Of a stretch of DNA of 64,000 nucleotides, positions 49,701 through 63,345 are shown piece after piece. Within the stretch, counting starts at the first letter, position 1, and each line of letters opens with the position of its first letter. Source of the DNA: Ficedula albicollis (lineage: Eukaryota > Chordata > Aves > Passeriformes > Muscicapidae). The stretch is from NCBI RefSeq assembly GCF_000247815.1, contig NC_021673.1, positions 47,924,069 through 47,988,068 of the forward strand. The letters run 5' to 3'. The notes below the pieces were generated by a model, which did not search any database, was not told the DNA's origin, and was given only the letters and a program-made list of their open reading frames with translations. The position numbers and the translations under genes were made by a program.

Positions 49701-50083
49701 CAAATTTATTTTGGATTGATTAAATTAATTAGAAAAGGATTTAAGTTAAATAATTTTCAATCTAAACTAAGAGTGCCTATGTAAGAAACTTCTGGGTGAA
49801 TTAACCACTTTTAATTTTAGTCATTTAAGTATGTGTGTGTACAAATTTGTGTGATCATGTTTTCTTTCCCCCTACATATTTAAAGCAACATTTTATGAGT
49901 CTCTACCCCCTTTTCACATTCTGTCAGGTTCATTATTGCAAAGATTATTATCCTATCCAAGACTGATTAATCACTTGAACTAATTTTTGAAAATGGGAAA
50001 CTTATTCCCTTGCCTTATAGCAGATAGTCTTGTATCGTCAATACAAGAGTTTGGCTATTTTCCTCCTGCCCAAGCTGACAGTC
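46781..50083. other. Non-coding AT-rich stretch
   Basis: No gene supported. It contains a 121-codon frame (48392-48757, plus) of unknown product, a T15 run near 48168-48182 and a short (AAC)6 at 49154-49173. Confidence 0.6.
49154..49173. repeat. (AAC)6 microsatellite
   Basis: Six AAC units within an A-rich stretch. Confidence 0.9.
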
Positions 50084-50127
<44 letters not shown>

Positions 50128-50176
50128 TTATATTTATATTTGTATTTATATTTGTATTTGTATTTATATATAAGTA
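50084..50176. repeat. Composite microsatellite (TA)n(TG)n(TA)n(TATTTA/TTTGTA)n
   Basis: A TA tract, about nine TG units, another TA tract, then hexanucleotide TATTTA and TATTTG units follow without a break. It is likely length-polymorphic. Peptides rich in Tyr/Leu or Lys/Tyr in the frames across it are artefacts of the repeat. Confidence 0.92.
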
Positions 50177-51373
50177 TATCCTTGTTAATGAGTATGCGTA
50201 TTAAATTTTCTTTTGTTTTGCAACTTCTGTTGCCATTTTTTCCCAGAAAAAGGATAAATGCAGGTAGATTGGAGTAACTGTGTCTCAAATCATATGCCCA
50301 GTTGTTCTCTGTCATTTTTTTCTGATGCAAAAGTAGTCCATGATTTTGTAGTTTGAACTGTTGTTATCCGTGATACATACAAAAAAGCTGATGTGAAATG
50401 GCTTTTATTGCATTATTTTTTTCGTTTTCTAAACTGGCGAGTGTTTGAATTTGCAAGTTAAGCATTTTTATCCTAAGTATTTAATAAATTGTTTCTTCCA
50501 TCTATAACCAAGGCTTTCACAAACCGATAGAATCAACACTATATTGCGTGTAGTTGCCAACTACACTAAATTTTTAAGCATCTTCTTTTTTGTTTTACAG
50601 GTTTGTCTGAGGATGCAGCAGAGGAAACAAAAAGCCATGAACTCTGAAGACAGCCCTCAGGAGAAATTTCTATCTGATGCCAGATGCATTTATAGTGCAG
50701 CAGTACCAATCCATTTTACTCTGTAGTGATTGCAGCTTCCAGAAGGAGAGGACTGTATTAATTTATATAAAAACAAAAAACTTCCACTCTAGTAATTTGG
50801 TTGGGTCTCCCTGCAACTGCTATCATCCTTTCTGTGAGCAAAATTTAAGGACTTACCCAACTATGGTAGGGGTGTTGTGTTGTGTTTTGCGATATATCAT
50901 CCCTTTCTAAGGATTCAGTTGATTGATCAAAGACTGTTTATACATAGTTAAAAACAATCTTTGTTTCAGAATGTTTTGTCTTTTTAAAAAAGATATTCTG
51001 AACTGCACCTCCCTTTGAGATTATATTAACATTTGTTATATCACAGTTCTGACAAAAGATAACTATCTTGTTTCCTTCTGTACTAACATTCATGATTGCA
51101 GACAGCTGAATTCACCACCAGGAGAAAAACTAGTAATCCATCAACTCTTTTCCCCCCTCTCTCATTGCTTATACAGACTCCTGCTCTCTAGAGATATAAA
51201 GTAAAATATGGTTACTGGACATAAAGGGCAAACCCTTTTGCCATTAACTATGCCACTATGAATGGAAGTAAAGTTTACACTGTAAGTACCTTGAGCACAG
51301 TAACACATGGATCTTTTTATGGTTACCTGTGATTTCTGCTTTTCTTGTCAACCAGTCTGCTCTAGTTATGGGT
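50177..51373. other. Non-coding AT-rich stretch
   Basis: A polypyrimidine tract plus TTTTACAG at 50584-50600 looks like a splice acceptor, but no donor or conserved peptide supports an exon after it. Confidence 0.6.
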
Positions 51374-51495
51374 AAGATTTTCAAAATTAACTACCAATTT
51401 TTGAGTGCCTTAATTTTTATTTATCCAGTTGGAGAGTGCTTTAAGTGGTGTGCATTTAGAAATTGCTGAGTATTCACCTTCCGAAGGTCAGGCCC
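51374..51495. repeat. Probable ancient amniote interspersed repeat
   Basis: AGATTTTCAAAATTAACTAC, ATTTTTGAGTGCCTTAATTT, AAATTGCTGAGTATTCACC and AAGGTCAGGCCC occur in the order of an old reptile/bird repeat with 'GATTTTCAAAAGT..CTAG...TTGGGTGCCTCAATTTTT...GTGCTGAGCACCCAC...CAGGCCC'. The parent element is partly palindromic, which suggests a non-autonomous DNA transposon. The family is named from pattern memory only. Confidence 0.5.
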
Positions 51496-54400
51496 ATGCC
51501 AGGTGCCTGAAATACAACAGCCAGCCGCCGAGGCAAACTTTGAGAGGACCTTGGCCTAAAGTTTGGAAGAGTCAGGCTCGTGTCTGGATTTCTGAGAATG
51601 AGTTGAGATATTACAAAAATACACTTGGAGCTGAAAATAACTCAGACCTGGATAAAGTGTGTAAATAGGCACTTGAAACAATTGTTGCTAGTTCACACCA
51701 AAATATAAGTTGCAGTCTCTTGGATGGCAGATACAAAATGCAGTGATAGCTGCATTTTAATTTGTGGTAGATGCAAATGCATGAGCCATTTCCACATCTC
51801 ACACTCCTGTTGGTTTCCTCGACAGGGATTCACCAGCTCCTGTTCTAGCTGTAGTAAAGGTCCCTCCAACTCACTTTTGTGCTGTTTCAAAAGAGGTTGT
51901 AACACTTGCTGTCATCAATGCTAGTTTGATCTATGGATAATAAGGAGACATTATTTTTCAGAATATCTTAAACTGTGTCTGCTCTCCACTTCTTTACATC
52001 TACCCACCCCTAAACCAAAACCAGCTTTGCAGCCTTTGTGCATCTGCTGCTTAACTCTCTGGCCCTACTCTGGCTCTGTACACGCTGTAACTGTTTCAAG
52101 AAGCCTTTTTCTACATGGTATCTATTAAATAGCTCAGTAGCCAAGGAAATGGGTAAGGCCTCTGATACCTCTAGGGCTGAAGTGAGCTGTAACTCCAAAC
52201 AAAAATGACTGTCCCCAAGGAGACCTCAGATTTATGAACAAGTTGTGGGGCCAAAAATCTTGCTTCTTTCCCAGGAAGGAAAAGTCCTACCCCCTGCTTG
52301 TTTCCATAACAAGCTGCTGCTTGATTCTGCTGAGTTTTCTTCACTCTGATCCCTCCCCTGTGGTTTTTGTCAGGAGGGTGGTATCCAACCCATTGTCAAG
52401 GTACCCTGCTGCGCTGTGAAAATTGCACAATAAAATAATCTCCTGTAGTCTGTGTACACACCTCAATGACCAAAGAAAGTCCATGGAGAACTAATCAATT
52501 ACTCTAGCTATTAGGCTTAAACGTTAACTGTAGATCTCAAATCTTCTTTTGTCCTCTTGTCAGCAGCTAGTAGGGAATCTAGAAAAATCAAGCACAGTTA
52601 CTACAGAAAGCTCAGACCATAATGGTGTAGAATCCTGGACCAAAGAATCACAAATTATTGGCATATAATATAGATGGACAGTACACTGCTATGAGACTTC
52701 TGTGAAATACATTACTCTGTCATGATTCCCATTATTGAATGTGATCCCAGTGCTCAGAGCTGCTTGGCTGAATTGGGACTTCATGATAAGTGACAACCAC
52801 ACACTCAGGTCAATTCTATAATCCACTATTATTTAAGTTATTTTCTGTCATTTTAAGATGTAATGCTCAGAAGCACTCTTATTTGCCTTTTCTGCTCCAT
52901 GTTTTGCAAAATATGGTCTCATGAGAATAGCTTTACCAAAAGGAGAAAATATGCTGCCGATAAAGGGGAGGGAGGAAAAGAAGACAAAGGTAGACCTATC
53001 TATGGTAGTTAAGTATGACCTCTTTGAATATCGTGCTAAATTGCAGTATTTGATAGTATCATCAAGATGTAAAAGTTGCATTGAATAAAAATTACTTATT
53101 TTCACCCAATGCCAAGTAGTCCATCTAATTCAGAGGAAGGAAGTAATTGAAATGTAGTAATTTATGCAGCAACCTAAGAGGAAATATTGTAAAGTAATTC
53201 TTTAACTGTAAAGCAGTTCTCAAATGTAGCTTGAATTTTTAAGAAGGTTCTTTTTGGCTTGAAAAAATAAATTTTGCAATTTTGGAAGCTAGAGAGGCAT
53301 AAGGAATGCTAGGAAATGTTGCTAGTTTGGGTGGACCATATATTTGGTTCTCATTAGCAATGTTCCTGAGGCTGAGAGAGGCACTGGTGGTCAGTCAAAC
53401 TGTTCTGAACAGGATTTTATAGTAATGCCTGGTCAGCTCTTCTAGTCAGCTTAAATATGCAGTCTATCTACATGTTTAGCTATTTGAATAGGATTTTATG
53501 TGGTTAAGTAGTTCAAAGACTAAAATTAATTTTAAATTACAATTTTATTGGAAATAAATCTAAAAGGAATTTTGTGACATTTTGAAAATAATGCTGAGAG
53601 TCATGGCATCTTTATTATCTAAAACTTTGAAATACATTTTCTAAAATAAGTCCTAACATAAAGCATATATTTTTCTGTTAAACTTTATTTTCTTGATAGA
53701 AGTTTATTTTCACAATGTTATTGTCAAATGGCTTTTCTTTATTTTTTCTTTTCTCCCATTGCATTTTAGAAAAACTGATTAAAACAATTACTACTCTGAT
53801 GACCAAAATCTGGAGGTCTGGACGCTGCTCATCTTTTGGGCTTTGTACACAATGCTGAGTTCAAACTAAGATTGTGGTTTCCAGCCCTGGATTCATTCTT
53901 CTATCCAACTATTATTCAACTGTGACACAGAAAAACAACATTTCTCTGCTTTTAAGGAGTTGGGCTTTGCTTTATAATGTCTTGTTGTTTTCTCTTCTTT
54001 AGCATTTACTGTACAGAGAGAATTAGAGATAAGTTTTGATATTCTTGTATTGCTTATAAAGAGTAATTTACTGCCATAAACTGAAATTTATTGAGCAGAG
54101 ATTGTATTTCTATGTGAAGTTCTTCCAGCACTGGGAAAAAAAAAATTACAGGGTATGGCTCACATTGAATAAGTGTCTTTCCTTCTTATCAGAATATTCT
54201 GTTTATAAATAATCTATTAAAAATAAAACAAAACTGATGGAAAAGTACTGTAAAATATATTACATACTCCTGAAACCAAGCTTCTCTATCACTACTTCAT
54301 TTGAAATTAACCTTGAGTTTCCCACAGCTTTGCTGTCACCCCTTCACATCTTGTTGCTTTCTTCATTTGCTCCATTTTAGCATGAGGTTGCTCTGGTATT

Positions 54401-55669
54401 TATGTGATATCTTCATGTGCTGTTTGCAGGTGACTTAGCTCCTTTGCAACTCAAAGGTAAAGTTTGCACAGAATTATGCTGCTTCATGAGCCCTGATATT
54501 GTTGAGGGCACATGCCCAGAGGGCCAGGCTTATAATTAACAAAATTCACCCACACTGGAAGAGGTAATGAATGTGTTGTTTCAATGAGAATTTATCCTAA
54601 TACTCTAGGCAGACCAAATTCAACACAAGTTTGTTATTTATATAAACACTAAAAAAATGTGCTTTAGTCTTGAACATCGTCTCTGTTTTTTCTGTCCCCT
54701 TTCTTGTAGAGTCTTCTAATAGTCAATAGTATCAGGAATTATTATTTCTGTCCTCCTTTGCACGACAGCTAGTTGTTTGCTGCATAGAAGCTGCTAATCT
54801 GGGGGAATGTGCTTTTTCCAGAAGACCAGCAGATCCCGGCACAGATTCTTTGCACTTCTGTTTGCATTAAATGTATGGCAAGTGCTGCAGTTAATTATAG
54901 AATGGAAGCATTATCCTAATAGAAGCTATTTGAATTGACCCTGGTCTTCTCTGACAATGTGTCCTGAATGCTTTATCTTTACATCTGCCATACCAAGGAG
55001 TACAAACAAATGCAACATGAACATAGATTTAAATAAGTATAATTGTTATTTTAAAACACTGCGGTATTTTTCAAGAGTTTCATGTTGTTGCAATCAGGAA
55101 AGGAGTAAAATACCATTTATTTTCATATCCAGTTATTGTAGGTTAATGTTTCTTTTACATGTATTGCTATGTGTTTGGATTTACTATGTCTGTAAGAGGC
55201 ATTCATGCTTGCTGATGAACCTGCTGTATTGAAGATTTCAGTATCTGTTCTTGTGCTTTAAGTGAAAGGATGGAGCAAAATCCTGCTTATGTATCAGGTA
55301 AAAAATCGTGAAAGTAAGCAGAAGCCTTGGAAGAGATCCCCACCCTCAGGCCACACCATCTAAATTGATGATAATTCTGCTGGGAGTGTTTTCCGTTTTC
55401 TATAGCATCAACACATTGTATTGTTCATTTATTTGCTGGCTCCATTGTAACACAACACTGTCATCATAAAAAATGTTCCTTTAGGAAATAATTTTTTGCA
55501 AAACCAGTTAAAAGAAAAAAGTGATAACAGTATTTGATAAGATATTTTCATTTGTCTTTATAAGCATAATAGAGACTTGGAGGGCTTCCTAATTGGGAAT
55601 GATCAGTGCCAATCATAGCTTGCCCTCCACCACAGCTCCATCTGACTGACAGTATATTCAGCTGCAGAA
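51496..55669. other. Non-coding AT-rich stretch
   Basis: No gene. Several frames of 60-90 codons are present and none is recognised. Confidence 0.65.
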
Positions 55670-55703
55670 ACAAGATAAAAGCTGTTCCAAGCTTTTATCT
55701 TGT
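55670..55703. promoter_or_regulatory. Perfect 14-bp inverted repeat with paired GATA motifs
   Basis: ACAAGATAAAAGCT (55670-55683) and AGCTTTTATCTTGT (55690-55703) are exact inverted copies around a 6-nt spacer. Each arm carries AGATAA, the core WGATAR site of GATA factors, in opposite orientation. It could be a dimeric regulatory site or a chance hairpin; no promoter is nearby. Confidence 0.45.
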
Positions 55704-58460
55704 AAGCTGCTGTCTGGGCTGAAATCTTGAAGAGAGGTCAGTCATTCTGAATATTACTGTAACCTGATTAGAGGCCCAAATCTACTCTTGATAAAATTGA
55801 GTATATTGCTGTTGATTTTGACAGGGGAGCATCCATAGTCTCCTGCTGGGGCTACATGTCAAAATAAGATGACATGTAAGCACCACTGAACTCCTAGCTA
55901 GATGATGTAATAAATTATGAGGGTCTCTCCAAAACGTACTGTTCCTAAAATACAATATGCATGAAGCTCAGCTAGTGGGTATTCATTAAATAGCTGCCAC
56001 AATGCACTGTAGAAGTGATTGCTTCTCTGCAGGGAGTGATGCTGCACGTGAAATAGGTCCTTGCAAAATAAAACCCCCAGAGCATTTTATTCATGTTACT
56101 TCAGCCACTTAAGTCACTCTTAGGATAATGATAACAGCTTTTCAGCAATCATAACAACACTGTTAAATAGTTTAGGAAATCAAGCAATGAGCAGCATGCC
56201 TTCCCTCTGTTTCTCAACCAAGACAATGTGGAAAGTATTCTATTAAGAAGAATGAACTTAATTTGACATTTGATCAGCACAAAGCTTGGCCCTCTGTCTT
56301 TTAAAAAGTTGTGATGGTTTCTGTAAACTGACATTGTTGTTGCAATAACTGTTTCCTGAATTTTGCATACTATTTAAACATTGGAACCTCCAGTGTCCTC
56401 TGATTATACTGAGATATTTTATTGTTGTCAATGAGGGTAGCACAGGTGCTATTCTTAGACAAGCTTAGGAACTAGCATGGGTATGATCCAAGGATGACTT
56501 AGACCAGTCCTCCTTACTTTGAGAAATCTGATGAGACCATATTGCAATGTTTACCATCCCTTTGAGAAAGAGAAAGTTTTTATTCTATTGATTTTAATAC
56601 TTCATTCATTTTAAAGATCAGATTCACAGCATCTTGGAAGTGTTAGAGAATATATTAAAAACTCAGTTTATAACAGATGATATTCCAATACATTATGAAG
56701 CAAGCAGTGAGTAATTAATAGTTACTTCAAATGCTCACAATATTTTATAATAATGGTTGGATTCAATTCTGAGAGGCATGAAGGGAATTATTGTACTTTT
56801 TTTTTCCCCCTGATGGCATAATGAAATTAAGATCTATAAATATTGGAGAATAGTCAAGTAATGCATATATAGTAGGAATTGCTTTTTCCAGCTGCCTGGA
56901 TGTGTAGTGTCCTCCTTCCATTTGAGCAGTGACTGAGCCTATGAACTTGCAAGAGTACAGCTTGGTTGATACGGTGTGATTGCTTTTGATCCAGTAGAAA
57001 AAAAGAGAATTTCTCTTAGGAGTGTACTTGAACACCCTGTTCCAGCATTAACTGGATATTTCATGGTGGTGCAACGTGATTCTTTTGTCATGACACCAGA
57101 CTGCCCATTTCAGAGTGCAAGTCTCAAAAGCAGTCAGGAGGAGTGTGACTTGTAAGGGGAGCACATCCCCCATTGTTCTGGGCAACAGTACTTCAAATGT
57201 AAAGGTTTGTCCTTTCTGGCTGCTACTTAGAAGGCATGGCAGGAGGAAGAGGAGACCCAAAGAGCTGTGTTCCCAGCAGAATCATGTCCAAATGTTCGCA
57301 TTCCAGCTTCCACAGAGAAATGTTTGGGGTTTTTTTTTCCTATTTTTGTCTCTTCCTTTATAGAGAAGTCATTCCATGTTTAACATTTATTAGCTCATTT
57401 CATGGAGAGAGGAGTCTTTGCATTTAGTCCTTCTTCTCATCATCTGCATTTCTGTAGGTAGCAGTCAGTTCTTGTAATCCTGTCATTCATTTCTTTTTTC
57501 GCTTTTTTGCTACCAAATTCCATTGACTGTAAATTGATGATTTTGTCCAGCAGCCGCTTTGTAGGTGTGTTCTAAAAATCCTGAAAGAAGGAAATTTTGC
57601 AGCAAACTGTGTATTTTGGTTAAACTTTTGAAATACAATGTATCTATTCTTCTCTGGGATGAATAACATTGCTTTCACCATCGGGAAAATAATGAATGGA
57701 AAACCAAACGTGAACTAAAGAAACTGATGCTTTTTTTAAAAGGGCTACTGCCCAAGTATGTCATCCAGTGGAGAAAAGTTGGTAGTTGCATTGTTCTTTG
57801 TACAACAGCTACCCAGACAGTGATGTGATACCTTTTATTGGGCTAACCAGAGTTAAAATTAGAACTGAGCAAATAAATCCCAATGACTAACAGAGCTTCA
57901 TGCATTTAACCTTTCTTGCTGCTCACCAAGATAAACTTTTTCAATTCTAGGCACTGGTTTTTGGCTTCCAGTTTCCAGAATGCTGAGAGATGCTGAGCCT
58001 GGTGAGCTCCCTACCTTCAGCTTGATGATTTGATCGCACAAAAACACAGTCTGAGAAACAGACTAAGAAGGCATTGAGAAGAAAAAAAAAGTTCTACATA
58101 TGCTCTTCCACTTCACTGTCATTTAGAGATATCCAGAACACAAATCTGAACCCTGAAGTGTTTAGCTGAATTAGGTTTCACAGATCTCAAACCAGTGGGC
58201 ATGTTCATACCTTGGGGGCTGAGCTAGGAAGTGAGTTTTGGCATTTACCTGTATATTTGTTTACTTGGATTGCTGCAGTAGAGTTGGAGGACACTTTGTC
58301 ATTTATGGAAATCCACATGCACTGTGACTTTTTGTATAGGGGTTCCTTACCAAATAATTTCCAGGTTGACTTCTGATTTGAAATTTATTTGTCTTTTTCT
58401 GGTGATTTTCCTCTCTACTTGAATTTTATTCACCAAGATTAAAGGCAAATTATTCCCTCT
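55704..58460. other. Non-coding AT-rich stretch
   Basis: A 9-bp inverted repeat (TACATGTCA and TGACATGTA, 55853-55878) lies close to the GATA hairpin. Otherwise no gene or transposable element is seen. Confidence 0.6.
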
Positions 58461-58519
58461 CCATATAATTTTTACATATAATTTTGCAATAATTTTTACA
58501 TATAATTTTATAATTTTTA
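58461..58519. repeat. AT-rich tandem repeat, period about 24 bp
   Basis: AATTTTTACATATAATTTT begins at 58467 and 58491, flanked by partial copies. Confidence 0.85.
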
Positions 58520-59845
58520 AGGATGGCTACCCATCCTTCAAAACTGATTATGCACAATTGGAAGCAGAGAGAGCAGCACAGCAGAGGTAAGTGGGTGAAA
58601 CCTCCTATAAATAGCGAAGTTGTATAACTCTCCCTGATTCACCATCCCGCGGGTGTGGCGGAGCAGTTCCCAAAATGGTTAACTTACTCACCAATGTGGC
58701 CAGGGGACATTTTTGTTCAGAAAAAAACCCCAGCCATAGGGTATAAGCAAAAGGAGCACCCTTCTCCTTCTCAATTTTTTCTGCTTACTTCATCATTGCT
58801 CGAGGCTAGACTGTTAGTCGTGTGGCTTCTGTGGTGAGCAGAGTGTGGGTTTTATTCTGAGCTAGGACAAACCAATTCTGGGTTCAGTCAAGGCTCAGAT
58901 GGTGTCCCTGTGCAGCCCCAGTGTTGTACAGAAGCCCTTTTTCCCCTTCCTATCTACATCTACACAGACTTTTCTGTGCTCCTGAACAGAGCAGAAATGC
59001 GAATGCTCAGTCTTACTTCTCAAGGGTAAGTCTCCTGCTTCAGCACACAAGTTCTGCAGAGGTTGTGCTGGCATCCCTTAAAACTCACCACAGGCTCTTG
59101 CAGCTCTGTGCCTTCACCTGGTTCATGTCAGAGATGTATTCTGGCTCCCCTTTATGTATTTGCTACTCATTGTAAACTGTATCACAGACTGGTGCTTAGA
59201 AAATACACATAAACTGTTATTAGAGTTTTTTGCCTCTCCTTACAGTTTTCCACACTTCACTGTGTGCCTATGAGAATACTGTAGGCTTACTGTACCACAC
59301 TCTGCTAGGCTTGCTTCAGTCCCTGTCCTTTCCCTTGCTAAAGTCTGCATTATCAAATAATTTTTTGGATTGCACTCATTTCTTAATTAAACTTGAGGTC
59401 TGTGTCTCAGTGTGGAAACACAGAAAGTGAGACTCCAGATTTGGAGAAATGGTTGTGGGAAATAGAGCTATTGTTTGTCTGCTCCCATGCTCATACCTTT
59501 GCAATCTTGTTGGATCCTGTCCTGCTAGCTGTAAAAAAAACCCACTTAGTTTGGATTATCCCTCTTCTAGGACAAAAAAAAAAAAAAAAAAGTATAGTTT
59601 TCAGAGCCATCTTTTCTTTCTGATTCTTCTAGTTTGCATCATGTAAACTCAAGCTGTCTTGCCTTAATCTTTCTTTGCACTTGGGCCAGCAGCTGAAAGT
59701 CTGTGAAAGCATGTGCATTTTATCCTCTGTGTGCTCTGCAGAAACAGCTTTACAAACCACAGATTATTTTAAATTAAATAGCCATTTTTAAAAATCCTAT
59801 CATTAAAAAGCTGAGGCTTGATTATTGTCTTCAGTGTGCTTCATG
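58520..59845. other. Non-coding stretch
   Basis: Slightly richer in C and G than average, with frames of 60-84 codons but no recognised protein. An A18 run lies at 59574-59591. Confidence 0.6.
59574..59591. repeat. A18 homopolymer
   Basis: Eighteen consecutive A residues. No recognisable SINE or retrocopy lies upstream. Confidence 0.9.
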
Positions 59846-60261
59846 GCAGCAAAATTCCTGCATTTTGGGAAATGTGCTGTCTATTCATTCAGCTGGAGAG
59901 GTTCCAAAAGCAAAGCATTGAACTGTTGCGAGCGCTGGCTAGTGCTCAGAGAATTACTTTCTCTAATAGATGGCTTACATTGTCATTTTGTGAAATGCTC
60001 AGATGAGAAGTCATCATCATTTGGATTGGGAGGTTGATATTTTAAAACTCTTCCGATCTGCAGCAAAATTCCTGCATTTTGGGAAATGTGCTGTCTATTC
60101 ATTCAGCTGGAGTGGTTCCAAAAGCAAAGCATTGAACTGTTGCGAGCGCTGGCTAGTGCTCAGAGAATTACTTTCTCTAATAGATGGCTTACATTGTCAT
60201 TTTGTGAAATGCTCAGATGAGAAGTCATCATCATTTGGATTGTGAGGTTGATATTTTAAAA
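59846..60261. repeat. 202-bp duplication with Illumina adapter end at the junction (assembly artefact)
   Basis: Copy 1 is 59846-60047 and copy 2 is 60060-60261. They differ at two positions (GGAGAGG against GGAGTGG, and ATTGGGAGG against ATTGTGAGG). The 12 bases between them, 60048-60059, are CTCTTCCGATCT, the 3' end of the standard Illumina adapter. Insert, adapter, then the same insert again is what an untrimmed read would produce. Overlapping open frames that repeat the same peptide are by-products. Confidence 0.93.
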
Positions 60262-62117
60262 ATACAGATGCACAGAAATGGTCTTTTAAGAAGTCCAGTT
60301 GTTTTCATTACTGCTGACACAGCAGCATTGGAAAGCAGCTCTACTGTGGGACAGAGAAACCCTCCTTTCTGTAATTTGTTATTTGATGTTTTTCTTTCTT
60401 CACAGGAGCATTTATGGAAGTAAACACCTAATTCAAAACAAGCGCATCTAAGAAAGTAATTGTGAAAGTTTAGAAATGCCATCTTGGGTGATCTCTAGGG
60501 AAAGGTTGCCATTCTCCATCTCGCAGCTGCCCCACCCAAGCCATCCAAGTGATGCCAGTGAGCAGCCAAGTCATGCAGCTCGCATGATGCAGTCTGTAAG
60601 CATGGAGCAATCACACATCTTTTCTCCAGACGTTTCCAGTTGGACTTTTGGGTTTCTTTCTGTCTAGTTTACATGAAACCACTTTGTCCCAGGGAAGCCT
60701 TGGAGACCCTATGTGCAAACAGCTGCTTAACTGAGTTTGTGGCTTATTTTAGGTCTGTTGCCAGTTGGAATGTGAGGGATAAGTAACTGGGGTGGAGTGT
60801 CCTCAGTAGCTTCTGGACCATGATCATGTATCCTGAGGCCAGAGGTGTGGCTGACTGGCTGCACAGTACTCGCTGCTGCCACTTTTAGAAGGCTGCAGAC
60901 CCAAATTTCTACTCTTGGTGGCTTCAGGAGGTGCAGCTCCTGTGGAAGAAGAGACCCATTTCTTGGGTAATCCAAAACAAAGTGAACCTTGAACCCAGGA
61001 ATCCCCTGATGCTGCAGTCACCCCCCTATTGAATGGAGTTATCTTTGCTTCCTCTGGGCAGCTGCTGCAACAAGTGCCTGTAGGAGAGGACCTTTTGCCC
61101 ATGATGGGATTATTCACACTGACCTCTTTGGGACTACTCTAGTGTGTGAATATTTCCAGGGAAAAGGTCTAAATTATGTGGTCTATTAGCATGATAAGCC
61201 ATTTCCAAAATACTTTCAGCACCATAATTTTCTCTGTTTAATAATAGCTGTCTTATTTATTATCTGACTTCCATACTGATACAAGCTACCGTACAGCCAT
61301 ATAGACCGGCTTTAATTTAATCCAAACATAAGAATAATAAAGATAATTTGATCAATATTAAAATAATATTTGACAATATTAAAATTGACTAGAATTTTAA
61401 ATAAATTGGTAAAGAGGCAGCTCAGTGTTGTTTTTCAAGTTAGCTTAATTAAAACTCCAGATCACCTAAGCCACAAATTCTGTTCTGTCTGAAAATAGTT
61501 TATCACCAAACAACCTCTCAGAAGATGTTTTTTATCTTGGAAGACCTGCTAGCTGCCAACTTGGGACTTCAGAGTCTAGGTTTAAAGATACCTAAAATAT
61601 ATAGTGTATACCACATGTAAATACGTATTTAAAATTCTGTGAAGCCCTAAGGTGTTGATTAATTGTTTTTTTTGGTCACTAGTAATTCAGCTGCCTCTCC
61701 TGGGTTTAACCTGCTAATATATACAAGACATGTGACTGATACTTCCCCAAAGTAAATACTATTCCCTGTCTCTGTTCACCTCATGCTTCTAAATGATGTA
61801 TTTGGAGGTATGCTACTGTCAGAAAACTCAGGGATTTGGCAAAAACTCCCTGCAGATTTGTGTAATGACACCAAAAGCCCACCTCTGACACATTTAATGT
61901 TGCTCTCATCTCTTGAAAGAGCCTTAGATAGTTGAGAGGCAGCTAGATGAATTACACTGCCTTCTGGAAGAACATTTTTTCTCTTGCCCAAATGACTCTG
62001 TGTTTTCTTTTTGGTGAAGGTCTGACATTAATCTGACCTGGGTAAATCAGTAGCAAAATGAAAAGTATTTTTAATGAATTACTTGTTGCTAGTATACTTT
62101 CCTATTTTTGTCTTGTT
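60262..62117. other. Non-coding stretch
   Basis: Mixed composition. Short frames on both strands around 60470-61117 are not recognised. No clear transposable element. Confidence 0.6.
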
Positions 62118-62170
62118 TTGTGTGTGGTTGTTTGTGTGTGTGTCTGTGTGTGTGTGTGTGTGTGTGTGTA
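62118..62170. repeat. (TG)n microsatellite
   Basis: TG units with a few interruptions, the longest pure run being at 62145-62169. Confidence 0.92.
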
Positions 62171-62789
62171 CACATCTACTCGGTTTAAGTTTATACAGAA
62201 TATCCAGGGTTTAATTAAGCCAGTAAGAATGGTGGGCAGCTCAATATAATTTTTAAATCTTGCAGTACTGCTTCTTTAATAATGGTTATATTACTCATTA
62301 TGAAACTGCATAACTTGCAGAAACTTCAGCCGATCATTGCAGGATTACCCCAGTTTGCTCAGGTGCATTATTTGAACATATCTTGATTGATGGAGCCTTA
62401 CAAGGCTGCTTATGATTGTCGGCTTATTGCTTTCTGTATGTGTGGTACAGTCAGTCAGCAGGACTGATCGAGTATTGATGTTTGAGTTGTGCTTCACCTA
62501 AATCAGAAGCCAAGAAGAAAGGACAAGGAGGATCTCTTACCTGTACCAGGTGTAATGTTGTGTAGCCAATACACTGAAGATAAAAGGTAATAAGTAAATT
62601 GATTAGGCTTTGTATTTGGAAAATAACAATAAATAGGAGTTCTTCGTAAAACTCTTTTGTTTCCGAATAGAATAAGGTGTGTTGTACTAATTGCTGGGAC
62701 AGCAAAAGCGAATGTCCTGTACAGACAAAGCCAGAAGAGCGAAAAGAAAGGCCACATTCTGAAAACACACTTCGCTGGTGTGACAGCAA

Positions 62790-63345
<556 letters not shown>

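Noticed and set aside
50082..50330. Lys/Tyr-rich and Tyr/Leu-rich frames
   Set aside because: Translation of the composite microsatellite.
50584..50730. Splice-acceptor-like polypyrimidine tract and TTTTACAG followed by a short open frame
   Set aside because: No donor, no recognisable peptide and no partner exon. Such acceptor look-alikes are common in T-rich introns.
60003..60245. Open frames with an internally repeated peptide (59818-60245)
   Set aside because: The repetition comes from the adapter-linked false duplication.
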